Shown in pieces: positions 5,469-11,674 of a DNA stretch of 36,095 bases. This stretch comes from MGBC114844 sp910585855 (GTDB lineage Bacteria > Bacillota > Clostridia > Lachnospirales > Lachnospiraceae), in contig CBFFYP010000048.1 of assembly GCA_965646165.1 (NCBI GenBank), forward strand, positions 1 through 36,095. The letters are read 5' to 3'. The notes beneath the pieces were generated by a model that saw nothing but the letters and a program-made list of their open reading frames with translations, did no database searches and was not told where the DNA came from. Made by a program: the position numbers and the translations under genes. Within the stretch, counting starts at the first letter, position 1, and the number at the start of each line of letters is the position of its first letter.

Positions 5469-5497
5469 TTGCAATCTCTAAACCACTCTGATATAAT
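5469..5497 (+). promoter_or_regulatory. Promoter of CRISPR-like array 3
   Basis: TTGCAA, 17 bp, TATAAT, then a leader nearly identical to that of array 2 (5498-5566). It lies 40 bp from the divergent RHH-2 -35. Confidence 0.8.
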
Positions 5498-5566
5498 CAT
5501 AAATATGAACAAACTGTTACAAGCCAAAAAATATTCCAGAAACCCCTTGTTATCAGAATATTCTGT

Positions 5567-6042
5567 GAATAAATGATATTAACCCGTTATAGGGGATTGA
5601 CACCAACAAATCCCACCAGAAAACGTAGAAAAGTTTTTTGTAGAAATGGTAGTAACCCAATACAGGGGATTGACACAATACGAATTATCGTTCCACTTGC
5701 AAATTCGTTTTCATGTAGAAATGATAGTAACCCGACTTAGGGGATTGATACGCTTCGTTCACAGTCACTCGATATTTTCCATCTTCCGAGTAGAAATGGT
5801 AGTAACCTGTTATAGGGTATTGACGCAACCGTTTCTCAAGATTTTCATCATCTCTAATAACAGTAGAAATGATAGTAACCCGACTTAGGGGATTGACACA
5901 ATCAAAGAATGATTCCCTCTTTGATGCTGCTATTGTAGAAATGGTAATAACCCGATTTAGGGGATTGACACACGTGTATTCCAGAAATAGTTGCAGGACA
6001 TACAGGTAGAAATGATAGTAACCCGACTTAGGGCATAGTAAG
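5567..6042 (+). CRISPR. CRISPR-like array 3 (seven repeats, six spacers)
   Basis: Repeats of 37 nt start at 5567 (5' part degenerate), 5640, 5715, 5790, 5863, 5935 and 6006 (3' part degenerate, trailer type). Unique spacers of 36, 38, 38, 36, 35 and 34 nt lie at 5604-5639, 5677-5714, 5752-5789, 5827-5862, 5900-5934 and 5972-6005. The central segment varies: CCC-GTTATA-GGGG, CCC-AATACA-GGGG, CCT-GTTATA-GGG, CCC-GATTTA-GGGG and the common CCC-GACTTA-GGGG. The short CCY/GGG stem is kept while the loop changes. The 3' tag varies little (ATTGACAC, ATTGATAC, ATTGACGC). This much repeat divergence within one array is unusual for an actively acquiring CRISPR locus. No cas gene in view. Confidence 0.88.
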
Positions 6043-6064
6043 AAATTAGAAATTTACAGAAACT

Positions 6065-6108
6065 AAAAAAGCCAGATATTCTTTCAATTTAGAATACCTG
6101 ACTTTTTT
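6065..6108 (+). terminator. Array 3 trailer terminator
   Basis: Same hairpin as at 1479 and 3735 but slightly diverged (AAAAAAGCCAGATATTCT against AGAATACCTGACTTTTTT, one mismatch in each half). It separates array 3 from convergent hicB. Confidence 0.85.
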
Positions 6109-6182
6109 ATTACACTAAATTCTCCCTGTCCTCTGTGTCAATATATGACCATTTCCTGCAAAAACGTATACTTTAATATACA

Positions 6183-6572
6183 TTAAATTTTCAACTCTTT
6201 TTTCAATGCTGCTGTTAAAATAGCGGAAAAGTTTATTCCTGCCTTTTCTGCCTCAAAACTTAACCATGAAGGAATCGTACAATTTTTCTTTACTGACCTC
6301 AAATCATTTTTTCTACGATATTCACTAAAATCAACATCCACTAGTGTTACAATATCCGTTTCTACCTCTTTCTTAACCTCTGAAATGGCAGTTGGTTCTG
6401 GTAAAGATTCTCCATCATCTTCCATATCAATCCCAACCACTCCTATCGCATCTCTTGCCATTTCGATCGCTTCCGCAATTGTTTCCCCTTGTGTATTAAT
6501 TTCAAAATCGGGTACATATACTAAAATAAATGTTTCTTTTTGCGATAAAATAATCGGATATGCCTTTTTCAT
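6183..6572 (-). CDS. hicB: HicB-family antitoxin
   Basis: 129 residues. The N-terminal partial RNase-H-like HicB fold is visible (YPIILSQKETFILVYVPDFEINTQGETIAEAIEMARDAIG, about residues 4-45). A C-terminal RHH-like DNA-binding segment follows (NCTIPSWLSFEAEKAGINFSAILTAALKKEL). It neutralises HicA by direct binding and normally represses its own promoter. It lies 50 nt downstream of hicA in the same leftward transcript. The inverted repeat ATACG-N9-CGTAT in the promoter is a likely operator. A ribosome site (AGGAGG) precedes the ATG. Confidence 0.9.
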   Translation of the reverse strand: MKKAYPIILSQKETFILVYVPDFEINTQGETIAEAIEMARDAIGVVGIDMEDDGESLPEPTAISEVKKEVETDIVTLVDVDFSEYRRKNDLRSVKKNCTIPSWLSFEAEKAGINFSAILTAALKKELKI

Positions 6573-6622
6573 TCCAAATAACCTCCTAATTATTAAGATA
6601 TTTATAATAAACGGAGGTGGGC

Positions 6623-6796
6623 TTATTTCAGCCCGTTCCGTTTAATAATTGCTCTTGCTAAATCCTCTTTCGTTTCTCGATGTCTTACGATACTTTCTCT
6701 TTTTCCATCTTTTTCGTAAACATCATGGTTTCCGCCGTGTCTTTTGAATTTCCAACCGTTTCTTTCTAGCATTTCGATAAGGTCTTTTGTTTTCAT
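6623..6796 (-). CDS. hicA: HicA-family mRNA interferase toxin
   Basis: 57 residues (MKTKDLIEMLERNGWKFKRHGGNHDVYEKDG...). The double-stranded-RNA-binding-like fold and the conserved catalytic histidine in GGNHDVY mark HicA, which cleaves mRNA when released from HicB. Length and toxin-first order are normal for the family. A strong AAGGAGG ribosome site precedes the ATG, and a consensus promoter lies at 6820-6848. As an accessory gene beside the CRISPR-like arrays it probably stabilises the prophage or acts in phage defence. Confidence 0.9.
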   Translation of the reverse strand: MKTKDLIEMLERNGWKFKRHGGNHDVYEKDGKRESIVRHRETKEDLARAIIKRNGLK

Positions 6797-6819
6797 TTTG
6801 TTTCCTCCTTACAATTATA

Positions 6820-6848
6820 ATTATACGCCTATTATACGTATTTGTCAA
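6820..6848 (-). promoter_or_regulatory. hicAB promoter with inverted-repeat operator
   Basis: On the minus strand TTGACA (6848-6843), exactly 17 bp, TATAAT (6825-6820). The inverted repeat ATACG-N9-CGTAT (6823-6841) fills the spacer, consistent with HicB autoregulation. Confidence 0.75.
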
Positions 6849-6864
6849 GTATTAAATCCGAATT

Positions 6865-7003
6865 TTTACAAAAAATTAAGAAGAATTATAAAAATGAATT
6901 TAGCCCAACTTAGGATATAACAAGAAAAAGAATGAAAAAGATTTACAGAAATAAAAAAAGCCAGATATTCTATCTCTATCAATGAAAAGAATATCTGGCT
7001 TTA
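6865..7003 (+). CRISPR. Spacer-less array remnant (promoter, terminal repeat, terminator)
   Basis: TTTACA, 16 bp, TATAAA (6865-6892) leads into a degenerate terminal repeat (AAAATGAATTTAGCCCAACT...AGGATATAACAAG, about 6890-6922). Then comes GATTTACAGAAATAAAAAAAG and the same CCAGATATTC/GAATATCTGG terminator stem (6952-7002). Alignment with the end of array 3 is clear, including the TTTACAGAAA spacer. There is no spacer and no ATTGACAC tag. I read it as an array collapsed to leader plus trailer, again divergent from a minus-strand promoter (hicAB). Confidence 0.6.
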
Positions 7004-7279
7004 CACGATACGAAAGTATCTTTGATACTTACTTAAATCAGCATATATGAAATATGTTATAAAAAACATAAAGCATTGCCAAATAAGTGACAAAATAATA
7101 ACAAAACGGTAAAATAGTTGCGTGTGGAAGCACATGCTCTCTTTTTACTATCTCTTAATTCTCCTTTGAAATTTACTGGATTTTCACAAGATATAATACC
7201 TTGCAAACTCTTTTACTTCCTTCACCCTTCCTAATTGCTCATTATCTTCCTCAAACCTCAGTATCAGCGTGTAAGCGAC
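7004..7279. other. Intergenic stretch with a short open extension after the DUF2829 gene
   Basis: Two small hairpins (GATAC-GAAA-GTATC and AAGTATC-TTT-GATACTT, 7008-7031) follow the array remnant. On the minus strand, in frame after the TAG at 7280, 31 codons stay open (VAYTLILRFEEDNEQLGRVKEVKEFARYYIL, to TGA at about 7184). This reads like genuine protein sequence but has no good start codon. It may be the remnant of a small gene once fused or overlapping. Nothing else is evident. Confidence 0.35.
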
Positions 7280-7729
7280 CTACTCCACAATTTCCCAATC
7301 ATCAGCAAATAAATCTCTCTGCGAAGGAAGCCAAGGAACATACCCCTGTTTGTCTAATATGTAAAGATATGGTGCTGTCATTCCTGCTCCAGCATATGGT
7401 CCATCAAAAGCCGGGTTTTGACAACTAATAATCCCGTTCACTCCGTTGCGTGTCATATTTTTACCCTGTTTCATCAGTCTTAATGCTTCACCAAATCTGA
7501 CAGTATGAATATTCAAATCAATGTCACATTCGCCAACAACTTCCCATTCGTCAGAAACGATATTCGCAAGGGTATAAAATACGTCTTCTGTTTCTCTGAT
7601 GTCAAGCACTCTACCGTCCTTGCAATACATTTTTACGGTATCACCGTCCTTTTTCCAATATCCCGCCCACGACGGTAATTTTACTTTGTATCCTACTTTT
7701 AATGCTTCCAGTGCGTTTGTAAAATTCAT
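7280..7729 (-). CDS. Tandem DUF2829 (Tad2-like anti-Thoeris) protein
   Basis: 149 residues with two related units. Unit 1 (about 1-66) is FTNALEALKVGYKVKLPSW...SDEWEVV; unit 2 (about 76-149) is RFGEALRLMKQGKNMTRNG...YILDKQGYVPWLPSQRDLFADDWEIVE. The pattern F-x-EAL-x-x-x-KxGK followed by PWxPSQxDLxAxDWxxV is the DUF2829 hallmark. Tad2 proteins of this family sequester the cyclic ADP-ribose signal of Thoeris defence. Single-domain forms of about 70-90 residues are usual, so the tandem form is less common; the first unit is the more diverged and lacks the PWLPSQ segment. The gene is preceded by AGGAGG and sits just after the lysis genes, where phages carry accessory genes. Family well supported, activity inferred. 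Confidence 0.8.
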   Translation of the reverse strand: MNFTNALEALKVGYKVKLPSWAGYWKKDGDTVKMYCKDGRVLDIRETEDVFYTLANIVSDEWEVVGECDIDLNIHTVRFGEALRLMKQGKNMTRNGVNGIISCQNPAFDGPYAGAGMTAPYLYILDKQGYVPWLPSQRDLFADDWEIVE

Positions 7730-7840
7730 AGTTTTAGTTTCCTCCTATTTTGATATAGCAATATAAGCATCCAGCGTATCAATGCCAAACGCATATCCAT
7801 ATTTTTTGATGCAAAACTTGTCATTAAACTATCAGCTATA
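7730..7840. other. Short gap between lysis and DUF2829 genes
   Basis: No complete gene. One minus-strand frame stays open for about 26 codons with protein-like content (NDKFCIKKYGYAFGIDTLDAYIAISK) up to a stop near 7750, but it has no start codon. It is possibly the tail of a lost small gene. Confidence 0.3.
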
Positions 7841-8755
7841 CTATACTAAAGCCCCTCGACTGCTTTTCTGCATTAGCATGTGACCATCTACAGCGAAAGC
7901 AAATATCTCGTTTCCAAATTCATTACTATGTATAGTAAGTACCTCTCCAGATGCCATTTCACCAGATTCCTTCAGATAATACCACTTCCCTTTATCTTCA
8001 ATCCACCCAGTCTGCATCCAGCCATTTGCATCAAAATGATACCATTTCCTATCTATCTGCTTCCAATTACTTCTTGTATAGCTTCCATCTTTATGACGAT
8101 ACCACCAACGTCCATTTGATTCCTGAATCCATTTCGCTACCGATTGCACCGGCTGCATTTCAGCTCCATCAACTAAATGAGGAATATTATCTTTCATGGC
8201 AGCAGCGACTTCTTTTCGGAATCCGTCCATTGTGTATCCCATCCCTAACTGCTCCCACAGATGCTCTGGATCACCATGATTGGAAGCGATTCCCCGGATG
8301 CTTCCCTCCCTATGGCTAACAACCACGCCGTCCGCTAACGGGTCAAGACCATACTTCTCACAGAGCATGGCAAACAGTTCCACTGCCGCCTTATAAGTTC
8401 TCTCCACTACAACTTTTGCCGCCGCCATATTGGAACAGGCAAAAGTTGAGCCTGCCGTGTACCGAATACACGCAGGTTCGCACATCTCCACTCCAATGTG
8501 AGTATTGTTCGCACTGCCCCCACAGTGCCACCCTCGATAATTCCAAGGAAGTGTCTGTTGCACCATTCCGTCATTCGCATCAATAAAAGCGTGAACACAG
8601 GCAGAACGATAATTCACCTGATTCCATTGTTTAATAAAAACGGAAGCAGACGGCTGTGGACACCCTACTGAGTGGAGCATCAGCCCCTTTACTGTAATTT
8701 TTCTCCCTGCCTGATAACAAGGGTTTTGAATTAAAATATTCTCTACTATCTTCAT
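7841..8755 (-). CDS. Endolysin: N-acetylmuramoyl-L-alanine amidase with wall-binding repeats
   Basis: 304 residues from the ATG (MKIVENILIQ) that follows AGAAGGAGAAG; an upstream frame opening lacks a ribosome site and crosses a terminator-like hairpin. Residues about 15-180 form an Amidase_2 (PGRP/XlyA-type) domain with zinc ligands in LMLHSVG and NHGDPEH, and a GVEMCEP core. The C-terminus has aromatic wall-binding repeats (WIQESNGRWWYRHKDGSYTRSNW, then KWYHFDANGWMQTGWIEDKGKWYYL). It cuts the amide bond between MurNAc and the stem peptide once the holin opens the membrane. There is no signal peptide, as expected for holin-dependent release. Confidence 0.92.
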   Translation of the reverse strand: MKIVENILIQNPCYQAGRKITVKGLMLHSVGCPQPSASVFIKQWNQVNYRSACVHAFIDANDGMVQQTLPWNYRGWHCGGSANNTHIGVEMCEPACIRYTAGSTFACSNMAAAKVVVERTYKAAVELFAMLCEKYGLDPLADGVVVSHREGSIRGIASNHGDPEHLWEQLGMGYTMDGFRKEVAAAMKDNIPHLVDGAEMQPVQSVAKWIQESNGRWWYRHKDGSYTRSNWKQIDRKWYHFDANGWMQTGWIEDKGKWYYLKESGEMASGEVLTIHSNEFGNEIFAFAVDGHMLMQKSSRGALV

Positions 8756-8773
8756 AACTTCTCCTTCTAAATC

Positions 8774-8803
8774 AAAAAAAGCATCCCTCACTGGAAGGAT
8801 ACT
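8774..8803 (-). terminator. Weak terminator-like hairpin before the endolysin
   Basis: On the minus strand AGTATCC pairs with GGATGCT (one G-T pair), followed by a seven-T run, between the holin and amidase genes. It may reduce amidase expression relative to the holin or may be read through. Confidence 0.4.
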
Positions 8804-8821
8804 TCTATTTTTATGTAAAAC

Positions 8822-9031
8822 TTATTCTGGATTCTCTTTTACTTCTGGCAATCCGGCAATGGAAGTCGCTACCGATAAAATTCCTGACAAAATGGATGCC
8901 GACACAACGAATCGCCAATCCACGGCACTCATCACGGCACTCGTCCCAATCGTAGCTACAAAGGTTTGTGCTACGGTTTTCACTGCTCGTACCCCGGCTG
9001 CCTTACACCATCTTTTACTCTTCTCATTCAT
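8822..9031 (-). CDS. Phage holin (r1t/LL-H-type)
   Basis: 69 residues. After a basic N-terminus (MNEKSKRWCKAAGVRAVKT) there are two hydrophobic segments (VAQTFVATIGTSAVMS and FVVSASILSGILSVATSIAGL) joined by a short AVDW turn, then a charged tail PEVKENPE. The pattern AVKTVAQT...DW..V.S...LSGILSVATSIAG is typical of the r1t holin family. It forms membrane lesions that let the amidase out. It lies between xhlA-like and amidase genes, as in PBSX-type lysis cassettes. Confidence 0.85.
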   Translation of the reverse strand: MNEKSKRWCKAAGVRAVKTVAQTFVATIGTSAVMSAVDWRFVVSASILSGILSVATSIAGLPEVKENPE

Positions 9032-9049
9032 TCTAACACCTTCTCCTTT

Positions 9050-9358
9050 CTACATACCTACTTGTGTAAAAATAAATCCAATTACAATACCGATTACCGC
9101 TGTGATCATATATCCCGTCACCTTCCTCCACATCTCACCATCCCTGTTCTCTAATGCTTGTAAACGTTTTCCTTGCTCCACTAATTGAACCGTCATGTTC
9201 TCGATGCTAATGCTCATCCGGTTAATTGAGATCGTTAAATCACTAATCTGCCGCACTTCCTCCTCCAAAATACTAATGCGTTTGCTCTGTCGCTCATTTG
9301 CTTCATCCATTCTTCGAACAAACTCTTCATGTTCTGCTCTTGAAATTGCTGTATCCAT
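9050..9358 (-). CDS. xhlA: XhlA-like haemolysin/lysis accessory protein
   Basis: 102 residues. Residues about 1-70 are charged heptad-like coiled coil (EEFVRRMDEANERQSKRISILEEEV...). One C-terminal membrane helix follows (VTGYMITAVIGIVIGFIFTQVGM). This is the plan of XhlA, a membrane-associated protein that works with the holin in PBSX. Position upstream of the holin and downstream of the tail fibres fits. Symbol by homology of architecture. Confidence 0.8.
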   Translation of the reverse strand: MDTAISRAEHEEFVRRMDEANERQSKRISILEEEVRQISDLTISINRMSISIENMTVQLVEQGKRLQALENRDGEMWRKVTGYMITAVIGIVIGFIFTQVGM

Positions 9359-9433
9359 ATCCTTCGCCTTCTTTCTTCATTTTTCACAACTCCTTACAAA
9401 AGAAAAAGCCCTTCCCTTATCGGACTGGCTCGT

Positions 9434-11620
9434 TTAAACTACTTTTTTATTTTTTAATAAGACGATTTCTTCTTTCAAATGTTTGATTTCTTCATCATAC
9501 ATTTGTTTTAATTCCTGAATAGCCTTTACAATAATAGGAATATATTCCGTATACCCTATCGTATACCGATCTGCACCACCACTAATATTATGATTCTGTA
9601 ATCCGGCAAAATCGACTCCCATTTCCTCCATAATCGCTTCGACTTCTTGCGCAATGAATCCTTCATGAAAACGCTTTCCCGATCGAGAACCATCTTTCGG
9701 TATGAAAACCAGTTCTTTCTTTATTCTCTCCTTTCCAGTCTTTGGATCTTTTACCTTTGTTTTCTTAACATCCTGATAGGCTTCTCTTAAATCCCATCGA
9801 AATTCAACTGGACGATGTTTCAATAAAAAATCTAATCCTAGCTGAGTATCACGTATATCAATTTTATCTCTTTTATCTGAACGATTATTTAAAGCAGAAT
9901 AAGCATATACAGAAGTAGAACTATCACCTAATTGCACCTGATTATCACCAGTAACAGTAGCATTATGCCCTAAAGCTGTACTATTCACTGTTTCTCCTGT
10001 ACCGCCTCCAGCAGATGCAACCCCTCCAATTAATGTACAATGATTAAGAATTTTACTAGAATAATTGCCAGCTTCATATCCCAAAAATACATTTTCACTA
10101 CCGTAATAAACACTCGCACCAGCATAACTACCCAAAAAAACATTAAAAGTTTCATCATAATCTGGATCGTTGTCATTTTGATCGGGTTTTCTAAAATTAT
10201 ATCCAGCAAAACAGCCAATCGCAACATCCAATGCTCCAATTTCATAAGAAAGCAAAGATTTATAACCCAAACAAATGTTATCTCTAAACGTTTTTACACC
10301 ATTCATATTCCCTGCTTTATAACCAAAACATACCGATTGACAATCCGATTCATATAAGGTACTACCTTCTAAAGCCGTACATAAATGAAGTGTATCTCCA
10401 TCTTTTGAAGATAATCTTAAACTATTTGTCATAATCTCTGCTGGAGTTACTGTAGTACGATACCCTCCAGAGCTAGTGCCAGTATCAAATGCAACATCAA
10501 TATCTCCTAACCCATGTGTTGTGACAGACCTTGTATGACAATCATAATCGTCCGCATGAACTGTTTTTCTATAAGGATTGATATAGATAACGCTTCCCAC
10601 ACCTCCTTGCTTCGTGGACGCAATCCCAAAAATCCGAAAATCACCATTTAGCGTATCCAAAGTAATTCCTGTCACATCGGGTGTATTAGACGCTGCTCGT
10701 AATTCTAATTGTCCTCCTTCACCGGATGGTGGTTGTAAATTCAAGTTTCCTGCTAAAGTTCCACCACTCGTAGATAAATAATTATCATGACTATGACTAG
10801 ATGGCGGATAACTACTTGGTTTCCCTGACACATTCCCCCAAGCTATATCATGCGTATGATCACTATGAGAAGCATACCATTTTGTCCCATTCTGCATAAA
10901 ATATAAATCGCCATCTGCATCCGAGAACATCCCAGTATCTTCTAAACCATCGTTTGTAAAACTATATCCGCCATTCGTTCCCTGACCCGCTAAGTATTTA
11001 CTTCCGTTATGATTATGATTGCTATTCGCTTTTCCATTTAGTAAATTATCGGATTCCGTCTTGGTATAATACCGCCCATCATGCCCATGGTCTGCCGCTG
11101 CAAAATGTTCCGCATGGTAACCATCCAGTTTATCTGCATTTCCCCCATCTTTATTTGAAGTAATTATAATTTTCTTACTAGCATTGTCTGCACTAATGGT
11201 GATATTTGAACCAGCTTGCAACACAATCGTAGATGTTTTTTCATTTGCTGTAACCTTTAAATCTCCCACATTAATCCTTGAGAAAGCGTATTGGTTCACC
11301 TCTGCTCCCGCTGCCATTCCATCCAGCTTTCTCTTATCCGCTGCCGATTCCAGCCCATCCGCCTCCTGTGTCGCTACTGCAGTTCCCGCTTTCCCTGACC
11401 AGTTCTCTTTGTCCTGTGAAGTAACATGGATATTCCCATCTTTGATATGTTCCTCTGCCTTTTTCTGTATCGCTTCTGCTAGAACTTTTAAAAATACATC
11501 ATTGTTCAGTAAAGCACTTTTAATCTCATTCTCTAAATCCGCCGTAATAAATTCTTTCTTCTCCGTCTTATGTATTTCTGACGTAAATTCTGGCGGATTT
11601 TTTACAATTAAATTCTCCAT
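9434..11620 (-). CDS. Tail fibre with C-terminal S74 chaperone domain
   Basis: 728 residues. The N-terminal about 50 residues (NPPEFTSEIHK..FITADLENEIKSALLNNDVFLK) match the N-terminus of the next fibre (11675-13252), probably a common baseplate attachment. The middle contains HxH motifs (DHGHD, NHNHN, DHTHD, SHSHD) of the kind that bind metal in trimeric fibres. YadA-like repeats follow (VFLGSYAG, VFLGYEAG, TALGHNATVTGDNQVQLGDSS). From about residue 585 there is a Peptidase_S74 intramolecular chaperone with the SDKRDK Ser-Lys site and RFHEGFIAQEVE, ending in a coiled coil. The chaperone assists trimerisation and then cleaves itself off. Host-recognition function inferred. Confidence 0.88.
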   Translation of the reverse strand: MENLIVKNPPEFTSEIHKTEKKEFITADLENEIKSALLNNDVFLKVLAEAIQKKAEEHIKDGNIHVTSQDKENWSGKAGTAVATQEADGLESAADKRKLDGMAAGAEVNQYAFSRINVGDLKVTANEKTSTIVLQAGSNITISADNASKKIIITSNKDGGNADKLDGYHAEHFAAADHGHDGRYYTKTESDNLLNGKANSNHNHNGSKYLAGQGTNGGYSFTNDGLEDTGMFSDADGDLYFMQNGTKWYASHSDHTHDIAWGNVSGKPSSYPPSSHSHDNYLSTSGGTLAGNLNLQPPSGEGGQLELRAASNTPDVTGITLDTLNGDFRIFGIASTKQGGVGSVIYINPYRKTVHADDYDCHTRSVTTHGLGDIDVAFDTGTSSGGYRTTVTPAEIMTNSLRLSSKDGDTLHLCTALEGSTLYESDCQSVCFGYKAGNMNGVKTFRDNICLGYKSLLSYEIGALDVAIGCFAGYNFRKPDQNDNDPDYDETFNVFLGSYAGASVYYGSENVFLGYEAGNYSSKILNHCTLIGGVASAGGGTGETVNSTALGHNATVTGDNQVQLGDSSTSVYAYSALNNRSDKRDKIDIRDTQLGLDFLLKHRPVEFRWDLREAYQDVKKTKVKDPKTGKERIKKELVFIPKDGSRSGKRFHEGFIAQEVEAIMEEMGVDFAGLQNHNISGGADRYTIGYTEYIPIIVKAIQELKQMYDEEIKHLKEEIVLLKNKKVV

Positions 11621-11674
11621 AAAATCACCCCTCTTTTAAAATTTTTTTCTAAAAATCCTTTCTTCTTCTCACAT

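Noticed and set aside
5646..5888. An 80-codon plus-strand open frame inside array 3
   Set aside because: It consists of translated repeats and spacers, with no ribosome site.
3426..6005. Spacer matches elsewhere in the window (self-targeting)
   Set aside because: No obvious match was found by eye; this was not an exhaustive search and needs a computation. Open frames in the spacers are not informative at this length.
1327..7003. Search for cas genes, especially cas1, cas2 and single-protein effectors
   Set aside because: All reading frames between and around the arrays are explained by small regulators, antirepressors or HicAB; nothing of Cas size or motif is present.
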